From Rana temporaria (taxonomy: Eukaryota > Chordata > Amphibia > Anura > Ranidae), in contig NC_053492.1 of the NCBI RefSeq assembly GCF_905171775.1, forward strand, positions 188,092,778 through 188,156,777: a DNA stretch of 64,000 nt. The letters run 5' to 3'. Shown here in pieces: positions 1 to 10,417 of this stretch. Within the stretch, counting starts at the first letter, position 1. The number at the start of each line of letters is the position of its first letter. Below the pieces are notes generated by a model. It searched no databases and was not told the origin of the DNA. It saw nothing but the letters and a program-made list of their open reading frames with translations. The position numbers were made by a program, and so were the translations under genes.

Positions 1-124
1 TGTGAATGTTGCTACTTGCAGCCTTTGTATACAGTACCTATTTTGCTCTGGACTTTGTATGTTTTATTTCTTCTGCTCAATAAAATGCTTTTGTTTGAGA
101 CAAAAAAACAAAAACAGGCTTGAA
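1..124 (+). mobile_element. Probable LINE or retroposon 3' tail
   Basis: The stretch ends in an AATAAA signal at 79-84 followed by an A-rich tail (about 102-117), as expected of a retroposed 3' end. The T-rich sequence before it resembles frog L1 3' ends, but no coding part is present. The assignment is tentative; a processed transcript tail of another origin is equally possible. Confidence 0.3.
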
Positions 125-867
125 TTACAGTGGGTGACTGCGATATTGTGTCAATCTCGCTCCCTTTCTCGGCGAGATTGAGCACCTACGAGCCCCATCG
201 CGGGAGCCAGCGCCGAGCTGGCTTGCCGCGATAGAGACAAAGCCGTCATAGAAGCGACGGGAGATCCGACTTGGATTCCCGCCAATTCTACACGTGTGCG
301 GCGTTTGTTATGAATCCTGAAGGGGAAGTTCCCTGCCGGATTTTAAATAAAAATCCGGCATGGGTTCCCCCCTCAGGAGCATACCGGGCCCTTAGGTCTG
401 GTATGGGTTGTAAGGAGAGCCCCCCTACGCCAAAAAAACGGCGTAGGGGGTCCCCCTACAATCCATACCAGACCCGTATCCAAAGCACGCTACCTGGCCG
501 GCCAGGAAAGGAGTGGGGACGAGCGAGCGCCCCCCCCTCCTGAGCCGTACCAGGCTGCATGCCCTCAACATGGGGGGGTTGGGTGCTCTGGGGCAGGGGG
601 GCGCACTGCGGGGCCCCCCCACCCCAGAGCACCCTGTCCCCATGTTGATGATCACAGGGCCCCTTCCCGACAACCCTGGCCGTTGGTTGTCGGGGTATGC
701 GGGCGGGAGGCTTATCGGAATCTGGGAGCCCCCTTTAATAAGGGGGCCCCCAGATACCGGCCCCCCCACCCTAAGTGAATGAGTATGGGGTACATCGTAC
801 CCCTACCCATTCACCTGCAAGAAAAGTGGTATAAACACAAATAAAAAAACACAGGGTATTAAAATAT

Positions 868-873
868 TTTATT
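868..873 (-). terminator. Poly(A) signal of leftward unit
   Basis: AATAAA on the minus strand inside AATAAAATATTTTAATA; mirror copy of 1618-1623. It follows the short purine-rich stretch read from the central TATA box. Confidence 0.4.
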
Positions 874-1342
874 AGTCTGCTCCAGGGGCCGCCCCCTGTC
901 TTCTTTAGCTCTTTTTACCAGGGGGGGGCTTCTTCTTTGACGTCTTCGGGTGGGGGCCGCTCTTCTTCGCCGCCGTCCGGTTCTCTTCCACCGCCGGGGG
1001 GGGTCGCTTTTATAAAAGCGCCCACCCCCCGGCAGGTTTCCTCCGACGTTTTCGGCGGGGGATGGTGTGCTTCTCAGGGGGGGGCTTCTTCTTCCGCTAT
1101 CCGGGGGGTCTTCTCCGCTATCCGGGGGGTCTTCTCCACTCTCCAGGGGTCTTCTGCTATGTTCGCCGCTCTCCGCTGTTGACTCGGCGCACCCCGGTTC
1201 TTCCTCCCGCTGTCCGGTGCCTTCTCCTTCAGCGCTGAACGTCTTCATCTTCTTCCGTGCTGTGACGTCATCTTCTTCTTCTCCCGATGTTGACACGCCG
1301 TCTCTTCTCGCTGCAATGACAGGTGCGCGGCTTGCATCGGAC

Positions 1343-1350
1343 CTATATAG
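1343..1350 (-). promoter_or_regulatory. TATA-like box, leftward
   Basis: CTATATAG about 40 bp left of the dyad, mirrored by an identical box at 1437-1444. The sequence is self-complementary, so orientation is taken from the position of the poly(A) signals. Promoter activity is inferred. Confidence 0.35.
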
Positions 1351-1436
1351 GCCTCACAATCCCATCATGCTCTGTACCTACCCACGTGGGTAGGTATCAC
1401 ATGGGTAGGTACCGGAGCATGATGGGACTGTGAGGC

Positions 1437-1444
1437 CTATATAG
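1437..1444 (+). promoter_or_regulatory. TATA-like box, rightward
   Basis: CTATATAG just right of the dyad, directly upstream of the small open frame at 1450. Mirrors 1343-1350. Promoter function is inferred from position only. Confidence 0.35.
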
Positions 1445-1449
1445 GTCCG

Positions 1450-1632
1450 ATGCAAGCCGCGCACCTGTCATTGCAGCGAGAAGAGACGGCGTGTCAACAT
1501 CGGGAGAAGAAGAAGATGACGTCGAAGAAGAGCGCCCCCCACCCGAAGACGTCAAAGAAGAAGCCCCCCCTGGTAAAAAGAGCTAAAGAAGACAGGGGGC
1601 GGCCTCTGGAGCAGGCTAATAAAATATTTTAA
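1450..1632 (+). CDS. Short basic open frame in fold-back element (doubtful)
   Basis: A 60-codon frame starts 6 bp after the TATA-like box and ends where the AATAAA signal overlaps the stop. The product would be Lys/Arg-rich (REKKKMTSKK, PLVKRAKEDRGR) without a recognisable domain. In the left arm the same start (minus strand, near 1336) runs into a stop after about 31 codons, because that arm keeps an extra segment. The frame is therefore not conserved between arms. The TATA box is also so close that the ATG would fall upstream of a normal start site. Most likely this is a non-coding or decayed transcript unit. Confidence 0.15.
   Translation: MQAAHLSLQREETACQHREKKKMTSKKSAPHPKTSKKKPPLVKRAKEDRGRPLEQANKIF
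1618..1623 (+). terminator. Poly(A) signal of rightward unit
   Basis: AATAAA followed by a T-rich/GT-rich stretch (GTGTTTTTTTATTTGTG near 1640). Mirror copy of the signal at 868-873. Confidence 0.4.
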
Positions 1633-2361
1633 TACCCTGTGTTTTTTTATTTGTGTTTATACCACTTTTCTTGCAGGTGAATGGGTAGGGGTACGATGTA
1701 CCCCATACTCATTCACTTAGGGTGGGGGGCCGGTATCTGGGGGCCCCCTTGTTAAAGGGGGCTCCCAGATTCCGATAAGCCTCCCGCCCGCATACCCTGA
1801 CAACCAACGGCCAGGGTTGTCGGGAAGGGGCCCTGTCCTCATCAACATGGGGACAGGGTGCTCTGGGGTGGGGGGGCCCCGCAGTGCGCCCCCCTGCCCC
1901 AGAGCACCCAACCCCCCCATGTTGAGGGCATGCAGCCTGGTACGGCTCAGGAGGGGGGGCGCTCGCTCGTCCCCACTCCTTTCCTGGCTGGCCGGGTAGC
2001 GTGCTTTGGATACGGGTCTGGTATGGATTGTACGGGGACCCCCTACGCCGTTTTTTCGGCGTAGGGGGGCTCTCCTTACAACCCATACCAGACCTAAGGG
2101 CCCGGTATGCTCCTGAGGGGGGAACCCATGCCGGATTTTTATTTAAAATCCGGCGGGGACTTCCCCCTCAGGATTCATAACAAACGCCGCACACGTGTAG
2201 AATTGGCGGGAATCCAAGTCGGATCTCCCGTCGCTTCTATGACGCGCTTGCTGGGATGTGCTTTTACTATTCCAGTGAGTGCGAGATGTCGGCACCCTGT
2301 CGCCGAGAATCAGCGCGATGCCGTCGTGCTAAAAACACATTCTCGGCGGCAGGTACTGTAA

Positions 2362-4246
2362 GAGAATTAAGAGATTTTATTTTCCATTGAGTTCAGAATT
2401 TTGTCCTTTTTGACTATAGCTCTTAACAGATTGTGTTTTCATTTATGAACTATAGCTCCACTTTAACCCAAACTGATTAATTAAATGCCATTTTGTAACA
2501 TAACAGCTGAAACATAATACATTTTATTTTGAAGATAAATCCACACTGTTGCTTTTTATTTATACATTTTTTTTTTTGCTTTGTCCTTTTAAATGTATAT
2601 TGAAATCTTTAGAAAATACACACAGCGAAAAGCGTAAATTAGGGCACTAGATGGGAGATTCTGGAATCTTGGAGCACAAATGTACCTACAGACAAAGAAT
2701 AACAGATTCATGTACCTGTCAACCTGAACATTCTCTATGCATTAACCCAGGCCTAAACAATTGAACAATTGAAGCAGAACATCCCCATGGAAACAGTGCT
2801 TGTATATTAGACTATGAAAAAGAACTGAAGAGACATGGCTGCCAAGCTGTGACAATATATAGATATATACATCGTATATAAATTAATTTATTTATTTTTT
2901 AAATAACTATACTTATCGGTAAGCTGTTTTTGCAATCAATGAGGGACATTGAAGAGGCTTTCTAGTCTATGCCTGTTATGATGTCATCACCCTAAATTTT
3001 TGCATATCTACCTGTTACACCTAAATTTACATAAACTGTTTAAACTGTGCTGTCATTTGGTAAACTAGTCCATTAAAGGTGCAGTCAGAAGATTCCAATT
3101 CCCCTTACGAAGCTACAGAAACTCCAAAAATACGGTATGCTCATTTTTGAATACACTGTATTTAAACTGTTATTGCATCTAACAGAACAAATATGTGTTT
3201 ATCATAAAAAATGAATGAATAGTAACAATTGTTAGAATCCAACAGTAAGGACAGTTAATCTGTAACTACACCTGTTTGGATAACAGTATATTACCTATAT
3301 TACCATTTTGTATTGTAAGGCTACTATGCAAAGCAGATAGCAGTATTGAGCTGAGAGTCCCCAGGCATATTATGTTTATTTCTAGCTTGTTGTAGCTTTG
3401 TCTCCCAGCATTCCAGAACAGCTCCTTATGATCTGTAGCCAGAAACGCATGCTGGTGCTTGTAGTTCAACATGTATTGTAAGCTTGTGTGTGTGTGTGAT
3501 TTTGATAGCCCTGATCCCACTATGTATAGAACAGATCCCAGAGAAACACATGGAGCTTTTACTCACCGGTCTGAGCCGGGCATCTCATCTCCACGGTGCA
3601 CACACAGGAGCCTCGCTCTCCTGGGGACAGGTGCTCGCTGGTACCTTATGGCTTCGACACAGATGTGTCATGCGTTGCAGCAGTAATTGTTATTCAAATA
3701 AGGCCTCCCTCAGCCACCAATCAAAATGCTCTGCTACTTATACATCCAGCAAAAGAGCTGCTTCTGGATGCAGCGTGGTACCCAGTCATGTGATGAGGAG
3801 CACATCATACGCAGCTATAGTGCTTTCTTTACCAGAGATCTGGCCCTTCAGTGCATTCCAGGGCAGAGCTTTTCAAGGCAGTAGCATTTATGCAGTTGAA
3901 AACAGATTGTATATTCAGTGCATTGTCAGGGACGTAACTCAAAAATCCCAGTCGGCTTTGTGTTAAAGAGGCATCCGGCATTCATGTGTCGAAGAGATTA
4001 GTCTGGAGATTACACATATAAAAAAACATTTTCTTTAATGTGTTTAAACATCATATAATCTTTAGGAGGCTAAACTGATTTTTTCACAACAGATGTGTCA
4101 CAACACTGGGCGAAGTTGAATCACAAATAAAACAATAATGTTATAGAGGTATTTATTAATCAAGAGCTTGATTTCAATGTTTACTGATAATACCAGATTA
4201 TGCTGGGAAATAACTTCAGCATAGGACGTAGCATCATTACAGGAAT
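2362..4246. other. AT-rich sequence, nothing recognised
   Basis: No conserved domain, terminal repeat or RNA gene is recognised. Open frames of 60-160 codons on both strands (for example 3484-3966) lack any family signature and appear to be chance. A short GT run lies near 3484-3498. Confidence 0.5.
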
Positions 4247-4247
4247 T

Positions 4248-4268
4248 GGGGGGGGGGGGGGGGGGGGG
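4248..4268. repeat. Poly(G) run of about 21
   Basis: Uninterrupted G tract. The length should be treated with caution, because homopolymers of this size are error-prone in assemblies. Confidence 0.9.
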
Positions 4269-4426
4269 TAAGCAGTTACATGGCAGATTAGGTTCAATAT
4301 TGAGAAATTAAAAGGTATGCATTTGTGTGCCAAAAATACACATGCAAATTACACATTAGAAGGGGCTTACCTAGAAGAATTAGTGATGGAAAAGTATCAG
4401 GGGGGTACTTGTAGATCACAGACTTA

Positions 4427-4846
4427 TGCCGCGTACACACCATCACTTTATGTGATGAAAAAAAATTAAATTTTTTGTGAAGTAAAAAACAACGTTTTTG
4501 AAACTTCAATTTTCAAAAACGACGTTGCCAACACACCATCGTTTTTTCACAATGCTCTAGCAAAGCGAGGTTACGTTCAGCACTTTTTTCCATTGAAGCT
4601 TGTTTCATAACTAGCTTCTGGGCATGCGCAGGTTTAAAAACGTCGTTTTTGCTACACACAGTGATTTTTTGTGAAACAAAAAACTTTTTGAAAAACGACA
4701 CAAAAAATTGAAGCATGCTTCAATTTTTTTTTGTCGTTTTTCACAAGACATAAAACAACGTTTTCCCCCACACACGGTCATTTAAATTGACGTTTTTAAA
4801 AATGTCTTTTTTTTTCATCACATAAAGTGATGGTGTGTACGCGGCA
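4427..4846. mobile_element. Harbinger-type MITE (TGCCGCGTACACAC), TTA duplication
   Basis: Ends are TGCCGCGTACACACCATCAC and its inverted copy, flanked by TTA at 4424-4426 and 4847-4849. The inside is a series of inverted repeats of AAAACGACGTTTTT type. No coding capacity. A 3-bp TWA target duplication is characteristic of PIF/Harbinger, hence the class call. A truncated relative is at 56374-56550. Confidence 0.85.
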
Positions 4847-4959
4847 TTAGCTGCAGCTTGATATTGCATGGCATTGCTAACGAAGATAGCTAAATTCTGT
4901 TAAGCATTAAAAGGATCCTACATTTCAGAAATAAATCAATAAATCTACCCCTTTACAAA

Positions 4960-5405
4960 CCACTGGTTAGGCCTCATCTTGAATATTCAGTTCAGTTTTG
5001 GTCATCAATCCTCAGAAACGTTGTTGTTGAATTAGAAAGAGGCAACAGAATAAATAGGGAGATGGAGGAACTCAGCTATGACGATTGATTACATAGAGTA
5101 CAGCTATTCACTCTGTAAAGGAGGACACATGATTATAATGTACACATATATCAAAGGCAACTTCAATAACTGATAAACTTCTTACTGTAAGGTCCCTGAA
5201 GAAGACATATGGCCACGATGTGAGGTTAGAGGAAATCAGATTTAACCTTATATTGAAGAATTTGTTATTTTCTTTTAGAGCAGCAAAGATATGGGACACC
5301 TTCCCCCAGGAAGTGATGCTAGCTGAGAGTGTCGACTGCTTCAAGAAACTTTTAGATATTTTCCTCAGGAAGTTTAATATACAGGACTACAAGAATTGTT
5401 AGAGA
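4960..5405 (+). pseudogene. CR1-like LINE reverse transcriptase C-terminal remnant
   Basis: Broken frames preserve signatures of the C-terminal end of CR1/L2-type LINE polymerases: RPHLEYSVQFWSSI from about 4969, then ELERGNRI, and in 5220-5402 the AAKIWDTFPQEV...SVDCFKKLLD stretch that matches the family's 'vK.WN.LP.evv...v..FK..LD' ending. Stops and frameshifts interrupt the region between. This is a 5'-truncated dead copy. A second, shorter remnant is at 45337-45640. Confidence 0.7.
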
Positions 5406-5506
5406 ATAAAAATCGCACACATGTGGTTTGAACTGGATGTCATTAACACATAAATGAATAATAAAGGGATTCTTTTCTGTGTGGTCTTGTTCAGATGATT
5501 AAGAAA

Positions 5507-5512
5507 TATATA

Positions 5513-5570
<58 letters not shown>
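5507..5570. repeat. (AT)n microsatellite
   Basis: About 64 bp of TA dinucleotides with one small interruption near 5514-5518. Confidence 0.95.
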
Positions 5571-5573
<3 letters not shown>

Positions 5574-5619
5574 ACAGGAATACTTACAGTGCAGTATAAT
5601 TTGAGACTAAATGCATAAA

Positions 5620-6780
5620 TCCAGCCCCATAGTGGAAATATGTGGTATTGCAATCAAGGTTGGGAATACGGCGGTGTGTCCCGTGGTCCTGGTCATTCCT
5701 TAGCACTATCCTACTCACCTTCAGATCATCATACTTATGTTAAGGCACATTAACTTCCATGTATCCATGAGGCCGCCATCTTGGACACCTAGCTTTTCAC
5801 TGGATCATTTTCCATCCTTGTGGTGGGGTTGGCCCACCTCAGCTCCCTTGGGCTGTTACCTTCCCGGCTACGTTTCTGCCCTCCTAGTCTGTACCCTCGG
5901 TTTTGACACACCCACATCTACCTCATACTCTGCTCCTGAGGAGTGGCACTAGCCACAAAACGCATTGAGCCAATAGACGCCCCCCCTCTCATTCGTTGCC
6001 ATTATACCTTTACCAACGTTCTACAGATCGATTGTATTTTATATACTTTTCAACTATGGGTGTTATTACTATGGAGGAGCCACCAGATGCCCCCCTCCCC
6101 ATGCCCGTTGCTAATGTACTAATTATTATCATACACATCGACTATATGATCGATTGTGGTCACTACTACTGTGGAGTTATTCCAACGAATTTGATCTCAT
6201 TTAATGTTTATACTATGCATTAACTTTTTTTGTTAGGAGCCATTGGAAGCCCCTTTGGTTCATATATGATATCTTTTACCAATGAATTTCCTCTCTATAC
6301 CAGTGGAGTGTACCAACGTATCAATATTCATTTATCATGGAGACACTTTCCAGTGATTTGGCCTCTTTTGATACCGTTCCCAGCACGAACCTATTATAGT
6401 TATCTATTTTTACCATTGTTACCATGAACTGTTGAAATGTATGCAATTTTCTTTGATTATTGTAACAGATCTACCATGCTACTATTGTATCTACTGTTTT
6501 TACAATTTTCATATTATTAAATAACTGACTGTTTTTTGTATTCGTGCAATGCCTTCATGTTATTTGCTTGGTTCTGCTGGATCACGTACCTGTCCAAATC
6601 CCACTGTTATAGTTACTCTCCTGGGGTGCATGCCTCATTTAAAGTCCCACCCTATTCCTTATTGTTCAAAATATCGGGGATGGAAGCGCTTGGCTCTATG
6701 CCTTGCGCCTCATTTAAAGTCCCACCTATTTAGTTTTTTGCATCTACAAGGTTGGGAATAAATAAGGCCATGATCCTAAA
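5620..6780 (+). mobile_element. Penelope-like element non-coding flank (probable)
   Basis: Non-coding sequence that contains a hammerhead-like core at 5936-5960 and shares the tract TTGGTT-TG-CTGGATCACGTACC (near 6570-6590) with the piece at 8010-8894 (near 8318-8342). In Penelope-like elements such sequences lie in the terminal repeats around the coding frame. A short direct repeat, CTCATTTAAAGTCCCACC, occurs at about 6632 and 6710. No coding frame is recognised here, so the call rests on the motif and the shared segment. Confidence 0.4.
5936..5963 (+). ncRNA. Hammerhead-ribozyme-like core, degenerate
   Basis: CTGAGGA (5936-5942) matches the CUGANGA core, followed by a perfect 5-bp stem II (GTGGC/GCCAC, loop ACTA) and then AAAACGC where an active ribozyme needs GAAAC. 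The first G of GAAA is replaced by A, so self-cleavage is unlikely. Hammerhead motifs of this design are known from Penelope-like elements. Confidence 0.4.
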
Positions 6781-7040
6781 TTCCTGCAGTGGACAAAATG
6801 CATGTATGTAAAAATACATACCTAACCTTGGGTGGAGCATTACTTCCCAGCTGACTTCCATAGCACATTACTACCCCCTAACTATTCCCAACATAGTCTA
6901 AAAGAGTTCCCATGCAGGGGTTTTATGGTCTCCATCCCCTCCTTGGGGCTGCCCTTTATCCTTGGTCTTCCCTTTTCTTTCACTCTCCTCCCTTGTTTAA
7001 TCCCCTCGTTCCTTGTTCTTCCTACCTTCTCTTTTATTAA

Positions 7041-7470
7041 AGGGGTTGTAAAGTAAAAATTTTTGTTCCTAAATAGCTTCCTTTACCTTAGTGCAGTCCT
7101 CCTTCACTTACCTCATCCTTTGATTTTGCTTTTAAATTTCCTTATTTCTATTGAGAAATCCTCACTTCCTGTTCTTCTGTCTGTAACTCCACACAGTAAT
7201 GCAAGGCTTTCTACCTGGTGTGGAGTGCCGTGCTCGATCCCGCCCCTGGAATACAGGAGAGTCAGGACGGTCCCTACGTTGCAGATAGAGAAAGGAGCTG
7301 AGTGTTAGTAGGCGTCATGACTCTTCTGAATTCCAGGGGAGGGGTCGAGCACGACACTCCACACCAGGAAGAAAGCCTTGCATTACTGTGTGGAGTTACA
7401 GACAGAAGAACAGGAAGTGAGGATTTCTCAGAAGAAATAAGGATATTTTTTTTTTACCTTTACAACCCCT
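7041..7470. mobile_element. TTAA-flanked MITE (AGGGGTTGTAAAG ends)
   Basis: Inverted ends AGGGGTTGTAAAG / CTTTACAACCCCT are bracketed by TTAA at 7037-7040 and 7471-7474, the target preference of piggyBac-type transposases. About 7160-7430 forms a long internal inverted repeat (the CACAGTAATGCAAGG block near 7193 returns inverted near 7375-7395). No coding capacity. Relatives: 24895-25391, 29611-31135, 48631-49049, and less perfect copies at 17580-18023 and 34730-35030. Confidence 0.8.
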
Positions 7471-7474
7471 TTAA

Positions 7475-8009
7475 GCTAGCTTCTCTTTTCCACAAGCTTG
7501 TCCTATTATTAGAGACCCGTCAGTACGAAATGACTCGACAGGATGCCAACTACTTCTGTTCAACAAGATCCAAGGTTTTACTTGCACGTGGAAGTCGCCT
7601 CCCATTTCACCTTTTTTATTTTTAGAATCTCTAGTGTCCCATAGAATGCATTAAGGAAAACACATCTTCTGCCTTTAGAACCACTTTAATCTTGTCCCCT
7701 CCCAAGTCACACCACTCTAACACGTTTCCCCCCCCTAGAACGGGCTTAAACGTAGAGGTTTACTATAAAGCCTGTGATAACTATGCAACTATAGTTAGCA
7801 ATCTGGATGATTGTACTTCAAGGGAACAGTGTGAGATTGTGCCTGGGTGTGACACAGCTAAAATAGAGCTATATGATCTGGTTAGCCTTCCATGGGGGGG
7901 GGGGGGGCTCCCTTTTGATCTCCCTGTTAGGTGCTTGGTTAGAGGATCTTAGCTCCTTTTAAGATCATCCATATGTTAAGCTGAAACAAACATAATGCCT
8001 CCCATAAAA
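7475..8009. other. Unassigned sequence with poly(G) run
   Basis: Nothing coding is recognised. About 7650-7690 resembles the right end of the TTAA/GTGGTT MITE family (TTAGAACCACTTTAA). A run of about 12 G lies near 7894-7907. Confidence 0.4.
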
Positions 8010-8154
8010 CAAGTGAAAAATATTTTCTCGAAGACCGCGAGCTGCAATGGAAAAGAACACGCTGTATCGATAAAATGGTCTTCGAGAAAATGGCCGCCGA
8101 GCGTCCAATTATGCAGACTATAAATGTCTGCAGGGATTTCCCCTACGTCATCCC

Positions 8155-8185
8155 CTGATGAAGTCACGTGGTGTGACGATACGCG
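8155..8185 (+). ncRNA. Hammerhead-ribozyme-like core, degenerate
   Basis: CTGATGA at 8155-8161, stem II GTCAC/GTGAC (8163-8167 with 8173-8177) and GATACGCG where GAAACGCG is expected. One substitution in the GAAA box separates it from an intact core. The conserved order of CTGANGA, stem II and GAAA-like box argues for a decayed Penelope-type hammerhead, not a chance match. Confidence 0.45.
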
Positions 8186-8852
8186 TCGGGATTGGAGCGC
8201 TGGACACACTCTAGCATCCGACGGATGGCAATACGAGTTCGCCACTCGTGGATATCATGCAAGTTTTATCTGCTTAAATGTGAGTTTTTTGTATGCTGTT
8301 TTTATTAAATTCACTTGGTTTTACTGGATTACGCAATGTACCTTCCTTTCCTCTTCCTCTTTTGTGACATTGCCACTCGAGTCACTTAGTACCTCCAGCC
8401 TGACATACGGGAGACTTGGAGAAAGAGGAGAAGCAGGTCATTGTTTTTTGTTTTTTGTTTGTTTGTCTGATATTTACATTACCGCTATCGCGGGAGCTTC
8501 TTGTTCTATCAACTAGCTCTGCCACATTTTCAATTGGTATTTACAGTTGATTAGTTTTAATCATGTTTTGTAGCTAACTAATATTTTCATTAAATTTCAT
8601 ATTTTTGCATATATTGAGTATAGTCCCCGTTTTTGCCTATAGTAGCCTCTTACCCAGAGGTAGCCTTACCCTTTAGGGTCACTATCTGGGTATCTTTGTG
8701 TATATTTTCAGTTGGCCCCCTGGCTACGGCAAAACCCCTTTTAATTTTAGGGTGGTCTTCTCTGTGCTGTTAGTTACTTTACACAATCAGGTTAGTGCAT
8801 GGGACGCTTCTTTTTTTCTATTTTGTGATAAAAGTAGTATATAGACTGAGGT

Positions 8853-8894
8853 AATAGAGAACCAGCATAATGTTAGTGTGGCCACATTGTTGTA
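8853..8894 (-). repeat. Inverted repeat partner of 9391-9432
   Basis: Reverse complement matches 9391-9432 at 39 of 42 positions. Together they bracket the MITE at 8909-9243 and mark a head-to-head junction of Penelope-like sequences. Confidence 0.8.
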
Positions 8895-8908
8895 ACCAAT
8901 TTTATTAA

Positions 8909-9243
8909 AGCGGAGTTCCACCCAAAAATAGATCTTCTGCTTTTCCGGTTCCCAACCCCCTCCTTTGTTACATTTGGCACCTTTCAGGGGGGGGGGAGCA
9001 GATACCTGTATAATACAGATATTTGCTCCCACATTAACGGCGATAGATCATCGCAGATTCCGCTAGATTCTACGCCATGTCCGGCCCCTCTTCCACCCCC
9101 CACTGTCTTCTGGAAAACACACAAGTCCCAGAAGACAGCACGGACCAGTGAGGGTGCCCTGGACAGGTAAGTGTCCTAATTAAAAGTCAGCAGCTGCAGT
9201 ATTTTACTGACTTATTTTATTATTTTTTCGGCGGAACTCCGCT
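8909..9243. mobile_element. TTAA-flanked MITE (AGCGGAGTTCC ends)
   Basis: Inverted ends AGCGGAGTTCCACC / GGCGGAACTCCGCT with TTAA at 8905-8908 and 9244-9247. It interrupts the Penelope-like region. A fragmentary relative lies at 31160-31504 and a short piece at about 30615-30660. Confidence 0.8.
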
Positions 9244-9390
9244 TTAAGTGGAGTCCAATTTAGATTTACTTTTGGTATTTTTGGTATATTATAATAATTA
9301 ATTCTTTATGGTCTGCCCACTAGATATTTTGTTTTTAAATACTATTTTTACCTCGTCGATCCTATAGGAAATGGCTGATGGGATGTAATC

Positions 9391-10417
9391 TACAACAATA
9401 TGGTCACACTAACATTATCCTGGTTCTCTATTCAACCCACAAGAGAAGTAAGCATCCAACAACAAGAGATAGCTACCCTCCATCAACCTACTTACCAAAA
9501 TTTGGATAATAGGAAAAACTACCCTACAACACCCAGGCACCACACCAATAGGAATACATGGAAAATTCAAGAAACCATTTAAGAAACCTTGTTTCAACTG
9601 GAATAGAAATGAGAGAAACTACAGAGACCAGGGGACCCCCACAATAATATGACTACAGGGAAACCAGAGGACCCCCACAACAATATGGATATAATGCAAA
9701 ATCAGTATAACAGACTCAATACCATCATAAACTATACAGAACCTCATTATGACTATCAACAATTGCAACATGAACAAGGCAATCAAAGGTCTTTTTTAGA
9801 GAGAGAAAAGTGGGACCATTCACTGAGCAGACCACAAGAAGAAGTCCAGAAAGAAAAGGAGATGCAGGGCGAGGACGAGACGCCAAAAGAAAAAGAGTAC
9901 AGTAGAAGAAGGAGTGTTCAACCTTAGTTGAAAAGAACTTACAACAGTAGAACTTGCAGTATTGGATAAAGGATTAAAATATGCCCCTTTAAGAACCTAA
10001 ACAAATTTGACACCTATATTGGTATCCAAAAGTATGTGAGAAAAATAAACATCAAGAAGAAATGAGTAACCCACAAGAAAGATCAACTAGACCTCATACA
10101 ACTAATACAGATGTTCAACATAGCAAATTATGGAATACGTCACTATAAAACCCTCAAATACATGACAACCAAGATATTGAAGCTTAAAAAAGACCTGGTT
10201 CAACTCAAAGTAAGGAAAGTCACAGACTCCATCCATATCAAAAAAGGCATACTCAAGCTTAAAATAAAAGACATAGTTATATGTCCAGCAGATAAAGGAA
10301 CGAGTGTGGTGATTCAATCGAAGGAGAAATACCAAGAGGAGATTAACAGACAACTACAGAATGCCAGTACATGCACAAAACTCCAAGGAAGTCTGACTTT
10401 GCAGTATTGGATCATTA
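9391..10417 (+). pseudogene. Penelope-like element polyprotein, N-terminal remnant
   Basis: Three blocks recall the N-terminal part of Penelope/Neptune-type reverse transcriptases. They are a charged stretch (EEVQKEKEMQGEDETPKEKE, in 9649-9927), then ELAVLDKGLKYAP and FDTYIGIQKYVRK in shifting frames at about 9945-10050, and IVICPADKGTSVVIQSKEKY with EINRQL (about 10270-10350). The ADKG motif and the block order are family hallmarks. Several frameshifts separate the blocks, and the sequence breaks off at about 10417, where another repeat begins, so the catalytic RT palm and the GIY-YIG domain are missing. Dead copy. Confidence 0.65.

Larger units (their letters stand above)
245..1384 (-). repeat. 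Left arm of fold-back element
   Basis: Reads as the reverse complement of 1402-2244. Landmarks that match in mirror order are the outer GTCATAGAAGCGACGGGAGA, the paired GC-rich hairpins near 425-450 and 600-730, the GTACATCGTACCCC block near 790, the AATAAA signal and the TATA box. It contains an extra segment at about 969-1262 with a 21-bp direct repeat (near 1098-1140) that is absent from the other arm. Confidence 0.85.
1402..2244 (+). repeat. Right arm of fold-back element
   Basis: Mirror copy of 245-1384, shorter by about 295 bp because the segment between GACGTC and GAAGAAGAGCG (near 1525-1532) is missing. The remaining sequence is very similar to the left arm, with only scattered differences, so the two arms were homogenised or duplicated recently. 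Confidence 0.85.
125..2361. mobile_element. Fold-back (giant imperfect palindrome) repeat element
   Basis: The core is a near mirror image: 245-1384 pairs with 1402-2244 in inverted orientation around a dyad at about 1385-1400, where the sequence CCTACCCACGTGGGTAGG is itself palindromic. Outside the arms the sequence continues to short inverted ends, TTACAGT at 125 and ACTGTAA ending at 2361, which may be the real termini, but no convincing target duplication is seen. Each arm has, from the centre outward, a TATA-like box, a short purine-rich coding-like stretch and an AATAAA signal. The left arm keeps about 295 bp (roughly 969-1262) that the right arm lacks. A truncated relative lies at 38066-40020. 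I do not recognise a named superfamily. Confidence 0.7.
8010..8894 (+). mobile_element. Penelope-like non-coding piece
   Basis: Holds a hammerhead-like core (8155-8181) and a tract shared with 5620-6780. Its right edge, 8853-8894, is an inverted copy (39 of 42 bases) of 9391-9432, the start of the Penelope coding remnant. Two pieces of related elements thus lie head to head with a MITE between them. Confidence 0.45.

Noticed and set aside
859..1296. 145-codon minus-strand frame in the left arm of the fold-back element
   Set aside because: It starts at GTG, not ATG, and is absent from the mirror arm; low-complexity Glu/Ser/Pro/Arg composition.
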